The notes beneath the pieces are model-generated. The model searched no databases. It had not been told where the DNA came from and saw only the letters and a list, made by a program, of their open reading frames with translations. Shown in pieces: positions 7,827 to 14,805 of a stretch of DNA of 16,946 bases. Position 1 is the stretch's first letter, and the number at the start of each line of letters is the position of its first letter. Origin of the DNA: Azoarcus sp. (GTDB taxonomy: Bacteria; Pseudomonadota; Gammaproteobacteria; Burkholderiales; Rhodocyclaceae); NCBI GenBank assembly GCA_031282905.1, contig JAITCV010000207.1, forward strand, positions 1 through 16,946, written 5' to 3'. Position numbers and translations under genes: made by a program.

Positions 7827-7847
7827 AGGGCGGCTGGAAGCCGCCCT
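7827..7847 (+). terminator. GC-rich hairpin after efp
   Basis: AGGGCGGC (7827-7834) pairs with GCCGCCCT (7840-7847) around a five-base loop. The downstream tract is only TGCTTC, so termination would be weak or factor-assisted. An earlier GGGCGGCTT (7805-7813) could pair with the same right arm, giving two mutually exclusive folds. Confidence 0.5.
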
Positions 7848-7909
7848 TGCTTCAAAATCGAAAGGTCGTCAAAACCCTGGTTCAGACCGCAAAAAGACAG
7901 CAAAAGCGA

Positions 7910-7939
7910 CGAAAACCGGGCTGGTTTTTCGTTGTTTTT
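7910..7939 (+). terminator. Hairpin with T-run between efp and birA
   Basis: CGAAAACC (7910-7917) pairs with GGTTTTTCG (7923-7931) with one bulged T and a five-base loop. It is followed directly by TTGTTTTT. The stem is AT-rich, but the tail is the best T-run in this gap, making it the likelier intrinsic terminator of efp. Confidence 0.45.
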
Positions 7940-7943
7940 ACGT

Positions 7944-7980
7944 GGTTTGATGGCACAGGCGTTGCCTGTGCCATCAAACC
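7944..7980. repeat. Perfect palindrome with 17-bp arms
   Basis: The left arm GGTTTGATGGCACAGGC (7944-7960) and its exact reverse complement (7964-7980) are separated by just GTT. The similarity between the two sides continues outward imperfectly for roughly 40 more bases (about 7905-7943 against 7981-8020). No T-run follows on either strand. It is not part of any plausible gene. It resembles a dispersed extragenic palindrome or a miniature inverted-repeat element, but copy number cannot be judged from one window. Confidence 0.85.
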
Positions 7981-8029
7981 CCAAATCAACCCGGCAAAAG
8001 CAGGATTTGCTTTTTGACGCACACTTGCG

Positions 8030-8836
8030 ATGAATGCCTTGTCCGATGATTTTCCGCCACCGGATCTATCCGCGACCGCCGCCGCGCTCGGCGCGCTTGC
8101 GCCCGTTTTCGACATTCGCTGGCTGGCGTGCGTGACTTCGACCAATTCCGTGCTGATGGATGCCTTGCCCGCCGATGACGGTCGTGTGCAGGTGCTGGCC
8201 GCTACCCGGCAAACCGCGGGACGGGGACGACGGGGACGGAGGTGGCAGTCGTGGCCGGGGGCGAGCCTGACCTTTTCCGTGCTGTGGCGTTTTGGGCCGC
8301 AGACCCCGGCCCCGGTCGGGCTGTCGCTGGTGGTGGGGCTGGCGCTGGCGCTGGCGCTGGAGAAGCTGGGGGTAAGCGGATTGGCGCTCAAGTGGCCGAA
8401 CGACGTCCTGGTCGGAGGCCGCAAACTGGCCGGGGTGCTGGTGGAACTGTCGTCGAGCGGAGGACGCACGGCGGCGGTGATTGGCATCGGCGTCAATCTG
8501 ACCTTGCCTGCCGATGCCGTCATTCCCGATCAGGCGGTCACCGATCTGGCGAGCGAACTGGCGCATCCTCCCACGCGGGAAGCGCTGCTCGGGAGCGTGC
8601 TGGCGGAATTGCATCCGCTGCTCGCCATCTATTCGCATGGTGGTTTCGCCGTTTTGCGTCCAGCCTGGCAACAGCGCAATGCCTTCGCCGGTCTGCCGGT
8701 GCGCATCGTGGGCGAAAGCGATGAATTGCGTGGCATCTGCCAGGGCGTGGATGAGGACGGCGCCTTGCTCCTGCGCGTGGGGGATGAAGCGCGGCGCGTG
8801 TTTTCGGGCGAGATTTCACTGCGGGCCGCGCCATGA
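8030..8836 (+). CDS. birA: Biotin--[acetyl-CoA-carboxylase] ligase, no repressor domain
   Basis: Activates biotin with ATP to biotinyl-AMP and attaches it to the biotin carrier of acetyl-CoA carboxylase and related enzymes in the cytoplasm. The 268-residue protein has the biotinyl-AMP loop GRGRRGR (64-70), then KWPNDVLVGGRKLAGVLVE (121-139), and a C-terminal SH3-like domain (about 220-268). There is no N-terminal helix-turn-helix, so it should be a ligase only, not a biotin-operon repressor. The Shine-Dalgarno is weak. It overlaps coaX by four bases (ATGA). A three-copy hexamer GGCGCT (8341-8358) encodes a Leu-Ala run. Confidence 0.95.
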   Translation: MNALSDDFPPPDLSATAAALGALAPVFDIRWLACVTSTNSVLMDALPADDGRVQVLAATRQTAGRGRRGRRWQSWPGASLTFSVLWRFGPQTPAPVGLSLVVGLALALALEKLGVSGLALKWPNDVLVGGRKLAGVLVELSSSGGRTAAVIGIGVNLTLPADAVIPDQAVTDLASELAHPPTREALLGSVLAELHPLLAIYSHGGFAVLRPAWQQRNAFAGLPVRIVGESDELRGICQGVDEDGALLLRVGDEARRVFSGEISLRAAP

Positions 8837-9558
8837 TCTTGCTCATCGATGTGGGTAACAGCCGGATCAAATGGCGCCTCATCAGCCATGGCGGTAAGGT
8901 GCGATCGGCGGGAATATGCACCCACGATGCCGTGGAGCCACTGGTGGTTTGCCTGGAAAACCCTGCCATCCGCCGCGTGCTGGGCAGCAATGTGGCCCGT
9001 CACGAACGCGCCGAGGCACTGGATGCCCTGGCGGCGCGCCAGGGGGTGACGCTGGAATGGATCACGTCCAGCGCGCAGTGTTGCGGGGTGCGCAATCTTT
9101 ATGAGCATCCGGCCCAGCTTGGCACGGACAGATGGGCGGCGCTGATCGGCGCGCGCGCGCTTCATCCCCATACCGCCTTGGTGGTGATGGCCGGCACCGC
9201 CATGACCGTGGATGTGCTCTATGCCAACGGACAGTTCGCCGGCGGGTTGATCCTGCCCGGCGTGGGATTGATGCGGCAGGCGCTCGACGCGGGTACCGCG
9301 CGCTTGCCGCCGTTGGCCGGGCATTACCGCGACTTGCCGCGCACCACCACCGACGCTATCGTTTCGGGTTGCCTCGATGCCCAGGCAGGAGCGGTGGAAC
9401 GCATGTTTCGCCGGGTCAAGGATGCGCACGCGCGCTGCCTGCTGAGTGGCGGCGGCGCGGGCGAAATTGCGCCACTGCTTGACATTCCCCTGCAACGGGT
9501 CGACAACCTTGTCCTCGACGGTTTATATCGAATTGCCCGCGAAACCTGGACGACATGA
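8833..9558 (+). CDS. coaX: Type III pantothenate kinase
   Basis: Phosphorylates pantothenate, the first step of coenzyme A synthesis. The 241-residue protein shows the ASKHA-fold motifs of CoaX: the phosphate loop DVGNSRIKW (6-14), LGTDRWAALIGA with catalytic D99 (96-107), GTAMTVD (121-127) and GGLILPG (137-143). Type III kinases are not feedback-inhibited by CoA and need a monovalent cation (known for the family). The start overlaps the birA stop as ATGA and its own stop overlaps the next gene in the same way, so the three are probably translated in a coupled manner. Pairing of birA with coaX is common in betaproteobacteria. Confidence 0.96.
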   Translation: MILLIDVGNSRIKWRLISHGGKVRSAGICTHDAVEPLVVCLENPAIRRVLGSNVARHERAEALDALAARQGVTLEWITSSAQCCGVRNLYEHPAQLGTDRWAALIGARALHPHTALVVMAGTAMTVDVLYANGQFAGGLILPGVGLMRQALDAGTARLPPLAGHYRDLPRTTTDAIVSGCLDAQAGAVERMFRRVKDAHARCLLSGGGAGEIAPLLDIPLQRVDNLVLDGLYRIARETWTT

Positions 9559-10226
9559 TGCGTTTCCTGTTCATTCTTTTTTTGTTGCTCAATGGACTGG
9601 CTTTTGCCGCGATCAAGGGCTGGCTTGGTTTCGACCTGCGTTACGACGATACCGAACCCGAACGCCTCACCAACCAGCTCAACCCGGAATATATCCAGTT
9701 CGTCGCCAATCCCCCTGCGGACCCCGGTGTGCCCGCGCCACAACCGGAGCCTCCTGCGCCGCCACCGGAGCCTTCCGTGCCGGCCGTTCCGCTGAAATGC
9801 GTCACCTGGCGTGGACTCAGCACGGCCAACAACGACAAGCTGGTGGCGCTGCTCGGTGCGGGCGGCATCAGCGCTACCGTGCGGGAACGCGTGCGACCGA
9901 CCTGGTGGGTGCGCATTCCTCCCCAGCCCAGCCTGGAAGCCGCCGAACGCCACGCGCGCGAGTTGCACGCCTTGTATGTGGAAGAATTTTTCATCATCCG
10001 CGAGGCCGGCCCCAACCGTTATGCCATATCGCTGGGTGTGTTCAGTACCGAGGAGGCGGCCAAACGCCATCTCGAACAATTGCGCTTCCAAGGGGTGCGC
10101 ACGGCCGGCGTCGTGCCGCGCACCACGCTCGAACGCCAGATAGATGTGACCGCCAATCTTGAACGCGTGAGCGAATTACTTGCCGGACAACCGTTCGCCA
10201 ATCAGTACAATCCTTGCGAGTCGTGA
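9555..10226 (+). CDS. SPOR-domain membrane protein
   Basis: Predicted inner-membrane-anchored protein with a periplasmic peptidoglycan-binding domain. The 223-residue protein has one N-terminal hydrophobic segment (about 2-22), a proline-rich linker (about 53-79) and a C-terminal SPOR-like region (about 115-190). The best-matching stretch there is NRYAISLGVFSTEEAAKRHL, followed by a GVRTAGVVP strand. SPOR domains bind glycan strands lacking stem peptides, which are enriched at division septa, so a cell-envelope or division role is likely. It overlaps coaX and coaE by four bases each. C82 and C221 are the only cysteines and could form a disulfide. The precise function is unknown. Confidence 0.82.
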   Translation: MMRFLFILFLLLNGLAFAAIKGWLGFDLRYDDTEPERLTNQLNPEYIQFVANPPADPGVPAPQPEPPAPPPEPSVPAVPLKCVTWRGLSTANNDKLVALLGAGGISATVRERVRPTWWVRIPPQPSLEAAERHARELHALYVEEFFIIREAGPNRYAISLGVFSTEEAAKRHLEQLRFQGVRTAGVVPRTTLERQIDVTANLERVSELLAGQPFANQYNPCES

Positions 10227-10846
10227 ACACGAATGCCGCGAACGCATCGAGCCCGCCTCATCCCCATGTCATCGGTCTGACCGGCGGCATCGGCAGCGGC
10301 AAAAGCGCGGCGGCGGCGCGCTTCGCGCATCATGGTATCGCCGTCGTCGACACCGACGCCATCTCCCGCGAACTCACCGCGCCCGGCGGCAAGGCGATAC
10401 CGGCGCTGCTCGCGGCCTTTGGCCCCACGCTGATCGATGCCAAAGGCGGTCTCGATCGCGCCCGCATGCGTGCCCGCGTGTTTGCCGACCCCGGCGAGCG
10501 CGCGTGTCTCGAAGCCATCCTGCATCCGTTGATCGCGCTCGAAAGCGCAGCCCGCATACAGGCTGCAAGCAGTCCTTATGTCATTCTCGATATTCCCCTG
10601 CTGGTGGAAAGCGAACACTGGCGTAAACGCTGCGACCGGATCTGCGTGGTCGATTGCCCGCCAGCGTTGCAGATTGCGCGCGTGATGGCGCGCAGCGGAC
10701 TTGGGGCCGCCGAGGTCGAAGCCATCCTGGCGGCCCAGGCCAGCCGCGAACAGCGCCTCGCCATCGCCGATGACGTCATCGACAATAGCGCCACGCTCGC
10801 CGCGCTCCACCGCCAGGTCGATGCCCTGCATATGCGCTACCTGTAA
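10223..10846 (+). CDS. coaE: Dephospho-CoA kinase
   Basis: Catalyses the last step of coenzyme A synthesis, phosphorylating the 3'-hydroxyl of dephospho-CoA. From the GTG at 10223 the protein has 207 residues. The GTG overlaps the preceding stop as GTGA, matching the two upstream junctions; a TTG three codons earlier is possible but less natural. The P-loop GGIGSGKS is at 21-28, followed by DTDAISRE (43-50), an LHPLI motif and the DIPLLVE strand, all in the expected order. A 10-bp tandem duplication covers its stop codon. Confidence 0.96.
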   Translation: MNTNAANASSPPHPHVIGLTGGIGSGKSAAAARFAHHGIAVVDTDAISRELTAPGGKAIPALLAAFGPTLIDAKGGLDRARMRARVFADPGERACLEAILHPLIALESAARIQAASSPYVILDIPLLVESEHWRKRCDRICVVDCPPALQIARVMARSGLGAAEVEAILAAQASREQRLAIADDVIDNSATLAALHRQVDALHMRYL

Positions 10847-10860
10847 TTTTCTGTAATTTT
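10841..10860 (+). repeat. Tandem 10-bp duplication at the coaE stop
   Basis: CTGTAATTTT occurs twice back to back, at 10841-10850 and 10851-10860. The first copy contains the last leucine codon and the TAA stop of coaE. The following bases up to zapD (10861-10926) are AT-rich, with no convincing promoter or terminator. Confidence 0.9.
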
Positions 10861-10926
10861 TATGACATAAATCCACGGGCAAGCTGTGTTACCATCGAAA
10901 ATCTTGTTTTCATCTCTGTCCCTGGA

Positions 10927-11691
10927 ATGGCGCGTGTGATCGACTACGAATATCCTCTCAATGAGCGCATCCGTATCCTGTTGCGCCTGGAGGATTTGTT
11001 CCAGAAATACGCCTATTTCCACAATGGGGAAACGGCTCTCGATCATCACATCGCCTTGCTTGCCCTGTTCGAGATTCTCGAAGTCGCCAGCCGCGCCGAT
11101 CTCAAGGTGGATCTTTGCCAGGAACTCGAACGCCAGCGCCAGACATTGCTCACTTTCCGCGACGATCCGGAAATCTCCGAAAGGGCCCTTGCCAGCACGC
11201 TCGATGAAATCGAACGCGCATCGGCCGGACTGCTGGCGATGACAGGCAAGATCGGTCAATCCCTGCGCGAAAACGAATGGCTGATGAGCATACGCAGTCG
11301 CGCCGCCATTCCTGGCGGTGCCAGCCGCTTCGATCTGCCCGCCTACCATTTCTGGCTCAACCGCGATCCGCCCGCCCGCCGTTACGATCTCGATGTCTGG
11401 GGGCTGCCCATGATGCCCATCCAGACCGGTTTCAACATCGTGTTGCGGCTGCTGCGCGCCAGCGGACGACCGGAGACGGTGCTTGCCCGCAACGGGATTT
11501 TCCAGATGACCATGCCTGGGCGCAGCGCGCAGATGGCGCGCATCAGCGTGCTCAGGCAGGAAGAAGCCGTGCCGGAAATCAGCGCCAACAAATATGCGCT
11601 CAGTGTCCGTTTCATGCTGCCGGAAACCCTTGTCCGCCCGCGTCTGGCCGAGCGCGACCTGTCGTTCGATCTGACTTTTTGCAGCCTGTGA
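10927..11691 (+). CDS. zapD: Cell division protein ZapD
   Basis: ZapD cross-links FtsZ filaments and stabilises the Z-ring at midcell. The 254-residue protein carries the family pattern at the N terminus, DYEYPLNERIRILLRLEDLF (about 6-25), the helical domain that follows, and the beta-rich C-terminal half with FWLNRDPPARR and DLDVWGLPMMPIQTG. ATG at 10927 is used here. A GTG three codons later (10936) would give the shorter start more usual in this family and has a GGA at suitable spacing. An 80-base gap separates it from coaE and 7 bases separate it from yacG. The coaE-zapD-yacG order is widespread in beta- and gammaproteobacteria. Confidence 0.96.
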   Translation: MARVIDYEYPLNERIRILLRLEDLFQKYAYFHNGETALDHHIALLALFEILEVASRADLKVDLCQELERQRQTLLTFRDDPEISERALASTLDEIERASAGLLAMTGKIGQSLRENEWLMSIRSRAAIPGGASRFDLPAYHFWLNRDPPARRYDLDVWGLPMMPIQTGFNIVLRLLRASGRPETVLARNGIFQMTMPGRSAQMARISVLRQEEAVPEISANKYALSVRFMLPETLVRPRLAERDLSFDLTFCSL

Positions 11692-11698
11692 GGCACTG

Positions 11699-11929
11699 AT
11701 GACCTCCCCCGAGAATGCCGGAAAAACCGCGACGCGCCACGTGCGTTGTCCCCAATGCGGCGGCGATGCCGAATGGAGCCCTGCCAACCCGTTTCGCCCG
11801 TTCTGTTCGGCAAGATGCAAGCAGATCGACCTCGGCGCGTGGGCGAGCGAGCAATACCGGGTGCCCGCCTCACAGCCGGACGAGCAACGGTCTTTCGAGT
11901 CAACGAGTCCCTTCTCCTCGCGGGAGTGA
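11699..11929 (+). CDS. yacG: DNA gyrase inhibitor YacG (zinc protein)
   Basis: Small zinc-binding protein shown in E. coli to bind GyrB and inhibit gyrase activity. The 76-residue protein has the four-cysteine zinc knuckle C17-x2-C20 and C36-x3-C40, followed by the hallmark KQIDLGAWASEQYRVP. The C-terminal tail after residue 56 is not conserved, and its end overlaps a palindrome-like CTCC-TCGC-GGGAG stretch near 11915-11927. The tail may thus come from an intergenic repeat read in frame. Seven bases separate it from zapD. Confidence 0.95.
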   Translation: MTSPENAGKTATRHVRCPQCGGDAEWSPANPFRPFCSARCKQIDLGAWASEQYRVPASQPDEQRSFESTSPFSSRE

Positions 11930-11973
11930 AAGGACAAACAAACGGCCTTCGTTCAGTTACCTGAGACACGGCG

Positions 11974-12000
11974 GGGCGAGGCACGCCCCTCGCCCTTTAA
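11974..12000 (+). terminator. Predicted intrinsic terminator after yacG
   Basis: GGGCGAGG (11974-11981) pairs perfectly with CCTCGCCC (11988-11995) around a six-base loop, followed by TTTAA. It lies 45 bases after the yacG stop and would end the birA-yacG transcript. Confidence 0.65.
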
Positions 12001-12022
12001 TGCTATTTGCATTGACACGGAA

Positions 12023-12106
12023 CCCGCGGCTCTCGCCATGCGAATTGGCATCGTCAAGTTCTCCGCGCAAGGGGGAGAAGGAAAAGCGAGCGGCCCGCGG
12101 CTCTCG
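12023..12106 (+). repeat. Direct repeat of 13 bp, 71 bp apart
   Basis: CCCGCGGCTCTCG appears at 12023-12035 and again at 12094-12106. The bases between include a TTCTCC/GGAGAA inverted repeat. The arrangement looks like remnants of dispersed intergenic repeats or a local duplication. Confidence 0.75.
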
Positions 12107-12149
12107 TAATGATGAATCATGAAAATGTGCCAGGTTCCCCGTGGTGCTT

Positions 12150-12165
12150 GTGTCCGCACGGACAC
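12150..12165. repeat. Small palindrome upstream of the symporter
   Basis: GTGTCCG (12150-12156) and CGGACAC (12159-12165) are exact complements with two bases between them. It lies about 150 bases before the symporter start. It could be an operator half-site pair, but no regulator is identifiable from the sequence. Confidence 0.55.
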
Positions 12166-12316
12166 GCCATTCGGAAATAGACGGCTAGCGGTTCATTCGA
12201 GAGTGCCGGTGGTTTGAGGGGAGTTTGAGAGTCAAGCGGCAGCCCCCATGGTGACGGTTCGTTGTTAAACTGCGCCATTTTCTCAACATGGCTTTTCCGT
12301 ACCGGGAGGCTCGCGC

Positions 12317-13798
12317 ATGTTGCTCTGGCTCGTCGTCGCTTATCTGCTCGTCTCCATCGGCATCGGTTTGCTTGCCGCGGCAAAGGTACACAACACCCGC
12401 GACTACATTACCGCCGGCCGTCATCTGCCGATGGCCGTCGTGCTTGCCATGGTGTTCGCCACCTGGTTTGGCGCGGAAACCGTGCTTGGCATATCCGCGA
12501 CCTTTCTCGAAGAGGGTTTGCTCGGCCTGATTTCGGACCCCTTCGGCGCCGGGATCTGCCTGATGCTGTTCGGGCTGTTCTTCGCTCGTCCGCTCTATCG
12601 CATGAACATGCTCACCTTGGGCGATTTTTTCCGGAAACGCTATAACCGCGGCACCGAGCTGACGTTGTCGTTGTGCATCGTGATCTCCTACCTGGGTTGG
12701 GTCGCGGCGCAGGTCACCGCGCTCGGCCTGGTGTTCAACGTGCTGTCGCAAGGGAATATTTCCAGCAACGAAGGCATGATCATCGGCGCGGCAGTCGTGT
12801 TGCTCTATACGTTGTTCGGCGGCATGTGGTCGGTGGCGGTCACCACTTTCGTGCAGATGATCGTGATCGTGCTGGGTCTTGCCTACGTCGCGTGGATTGC
12901 CGGCGACATGGCGGGAGGTTTTTCCGCCGTCATCGGCCGAGCTGCCGCCGAAGGCAAGCTCGATTTCTTCCCCGCCCTGGAGGCGCGGGAAATCCTGCCC
13001 TGGATCGCCGCGTTCTTTACCATGGCGCTGGGCTCGATTCCGCAGCAGGATGTGTTCCAGCGGGTCAATTCCTCGCGCAACGAGCGGGTCGCGGTGTGGG
13101 GCACGACGCTGGGCGGGGCGATCTATATCCTCTTTGCCGCCGTGCCCATGTTCCTGGCGTATACCGCGCAGATCATCGATCCGGAAATGGTCAAACAGTT
13201 GATGGAGAAGGATTCGCAGATGATCCTGCCGACCTTGATCATGAATCACATGTCCTTCGCCACCCAGGTCATCTTCTTTGGCGCGTTGCTGTCGGTGATC
13301 ATGAGCACCGCTTCGGGCACGCTGCTGGCGCCTTCGGTGACCTTTTCCGAGAACGTGCTCAAGGGCTCCATGCCATGGATGAGCGACCGCCAGTTCCTGT
13401 GGTGCTCGCGAATCATGGTGGTGGTGTTTACCATACTCGTCACCTTGTATGCCGTATCCACCCACTCGAGTATCCACAAGATGGTCGAAAACGCCTATCG
13501 CATCACCCTGGCCGGCGCCTTCGTGCCGCTGACCGCCGGTTTGTTCTGGAAGTGCGCCAACAATCTGGGCGCGACCCTGTCCATCGGTCTGGGCCTGGGC
13601 GTGTGGGTGTTGTGCGAACTGCTGGTGCCCGAAGGGGATATCGAACCGCAACTCTATGGCTTGGTCGCCAGCGCGGTCGGGATGTTGGGCGGCAGCCTGC
13701 TGGGGGCGAAGCAGTTGCCGAAACAGTCGACGCCGTTCGAGACGAAAAACGAGCCACTCGGTACACTGGGCATGTCGGAACCTGGAATCAAGGCATGA
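12317..13798 (+). CDS. Sodium:solute symporter (SSF family)
   Basis: Predicted inner-membrane secondary transporter of the SSF/SLC5 family, importing an organic solute with sodium. The 493-residue protein has about 12-13 hydrophobic helices. It shows the N-terminal HNTRDYITAGRHLP stretch (25-38), the family signature FGGMWSVAVTTFVQ (167-180) and SVIMSTASGTLLAPS (326-340), where TM8 sodium ligands lie in characterised members. The start has a strong GGGAGG (12304-12309), seven bases upstream. Its stop overlaps the ubiU start as ATGA. The substrate cannot be deduced; SSF members carry proline, pantothenate, acetate, sugars and others. Confidence 0.9.
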   Translation: MLLWLVVAYLLVSIGIGLLAAAKVHNTRDYITAGRHLPMAVVLAMVFATWFGAETVLGISATFLEEGLLGLISDPFGAGICLMLFGLFFARPLYRMNMLTLGDFFRKRYNRGTELTLSLCIVISYLGWVAAQVTALGLVFNVLSQGNISSNEGMIIGAAVVLLYTLFGGMWSVAVTTFVQMIVIVLGLAYVAWIAGDMAGGFSAVIGRAAAEGKLDFFPALEAREILPWIAAFFTMALGSIPQQDVFQRVNSSRNERVAVWGTTLGGAIYILFAAVPMFLAYTAQIIDPEMVKQLMEKDSQMILPTLIMNHMSFATQVIFFGALLSVIMSTASGTLLAPSVTFSENVLKGSMPWMSDRQFLWCSRIMVVVFTILVTLYAVSTHSSIHKMVENAYRITLAGAFVPLTAGLFWKCANNLGATLSIGLGLGVWVLCELLVPEGDIEPQLYGLVASAVGMLGGSLLGAKQLPKQSTPFETKNEPLGTLGMSEPGIKA

Positions 13799-14805
13799 GT
13801 TCACCCAAGATCGAACTGGTCTGCCCCGCGGGCAGCCTGCCCGCACTCAAGACCGCGGTCGACAACGGCGCCGATTGCGTCTATCTCGGCTTCAAGGACG
13901 CGACCAACGCGCGCAATTTCACCGGGCTCAATTTCGACGCGGCCCAGCTCCATACCGGCATCGACTACGCCCATCGCCGGGGACGCAAGGTGCTGCTCGC
14001 GCTCAACACCTATCCCCTCGCGCGCAACTGGGCCGACTGGACAACGGCGGTCGACCGCGCCGCCACATTCGGCGTTGATGCTATTATCATGGCCGACCCC
14101 GGTTTGATGCAATATGCCACACGCGCGCATCCTCGACTCAGGCTCCATTTGTCGGTACAGGGCTCCGCGACCAGCCACGAGGCGATCAATTTCTATCACG
14201 AACATTTCGGCATCCGCCGCGTGGTGCTGCCGCGGGTGCTGTCGCTTGCCCAGGTCGAACAGCTTGCCGCCCACACCCCGGTGGAAATCGAAGTGTTCGG
14301 GTTTGGCGGCCTGTGCGTGATGGTCGAAGGGCGCTGCGCCCTGTCGGCCTATGCCACAGGGGAATCCCCCAACTGCCACGGCGCCTGTTCGCCGGGCAAG
14401 TTCGTGCGCTGGCAGGAACGCGCGCAAGGAATGGAAGCCCGCTTGAATGGTATCCTCATCGACCGTTTTGCCGCTGGCGAACGGGCGGGCTACCCGACGC
14501 TGTGCAAGGGCCGCTTCGAAGTCAACGGCGAGACCTACTATGCAATCGAAGAGCCAACCAGCCTCAACACCCTGGCCCTGCTGCCCGAACTGGCGCGCGC
14601 GGGCGTGACCGCGATCAAGATCGAAGGCCGCCAGCGCAGCCCGGCCTACGTCGCCCAGGTCACCAAGGTATGGCGCGCGGCGCTCGACATGCTGGCGCTC
14701 GACGCCGGACATTTTGCCGTGCAAGCAAACTGGATGACCGAGCTCAACAAGGTCTCGGAAGGTCAAAATCATACACTCGGCGCTTATTACCGGCCGTGGA
14801 AATGA
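13795..14805 (+). CDS. ubiU: O2-independent ubiquinone hydroxylation protein UbiU (U32 family)
   Basis: Partner of UbiV in the hydroxylation steps of ubiquinone synthesis when oxygen is absent; both carry a 4Fe-4S cluster. The 336-residue protein has the U32 signature EVFGFGGLCVMVEGRC (166-181). Its cysteines C174, C181, C198 and C237 fall at exactly the spacing of the four E. coli UbiU cluster ligands (169, 176, 193, 232). The name peptidase U32 is historical and no protease site is implied. The ATG at 13795 overlaps the symporter stop, and ubiV overlaps its stop in turn. Confidence 0.95.
   Translation: MSSPKIELVCPAGSLPALKTAVDNGADCVYLGFKDATNARNFTGLNFDAAQLHTGIDYAHRRGRKVLLALNTYPLARNWADWTTAVDRAATFGVDAIIMADPGLMQYATRAHPRLRLHLSVQGSATSHEAINFYHEHFGIRRVVLPRVLSLAQVEQLAAHTPVEIEVFGFGGLCVMVEGRCALSAYATGESPNCHGACSPGKFVRWQERAQGMEARLNGILIDRFAAGERAGYPTLCKGRFEVNGETYYAIEEPTSLNTLALLPELARAGVTAIKIEGRQRSPAYVAQVTKVWRAALDMLALDAGHFAVQANWMTELNKVSEGQNHTLGAYYRPWK

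Larger units (their letters stand above)
11930..12316. other. Intergenic stretch without a convincing gene
   Basis: Open frames here are short and lack recognisable motifs or good ribosome binding sites. The stretch holds a terminator (11974-12000), a 13-bp direct repeat (12023-12035 and 12094-12106), a TTCTCC/GGAGAA hairpin (12059-12079), and a small GTGTCCG palindrome (12150-12165). A TTGACA (12012-12017) has no matching -10 box. A TGTTAAACT (12263-12271), resembling an extended -10, is the only weak promoter candidate for the symporter-ubiUVT unit. Confidence 0.7.

Noticed and set aside
7882..8523. Minus-strand open frame running through the efp-birA palindrome into birA
   Set aside because: It is antisense to birA. 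The palindrome yields similar peptides on both strands, which is a property of the repeat and not evidence for a protein.
12012..12017. Perfect -35 hexamer TTGACA, overlapping an AATGC/GCATT repeat, as a promoter
   Set aside because: No sequence resembling a -10 box occurs 15-19 bases downstream.
12119..12217. Small plus-strand open frame of about 32 codons before the symporter as a leader peptide
   Set aside because: No ribosome binding site, no codon pattern suggestive of attenuation, and no following terminator hairpin.
12225..12235. TTGA-GAG-TCAA inverted repeat as an FNR/Anr site for the symporter-ubiUVT unit
   Set aside because: The half-sites are three bases apart where FNR sites need six between TTGA and TCAA, and no promoter is placed correctly beside it.
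12185..13846. Long minus-strand open frame of 553 codons opposite the symporter
   Set aside because: Its histidine/glutamine/arginine-rich composition is typical of a shadow frame, and the opposite strand encodes a clear SSF transporter.
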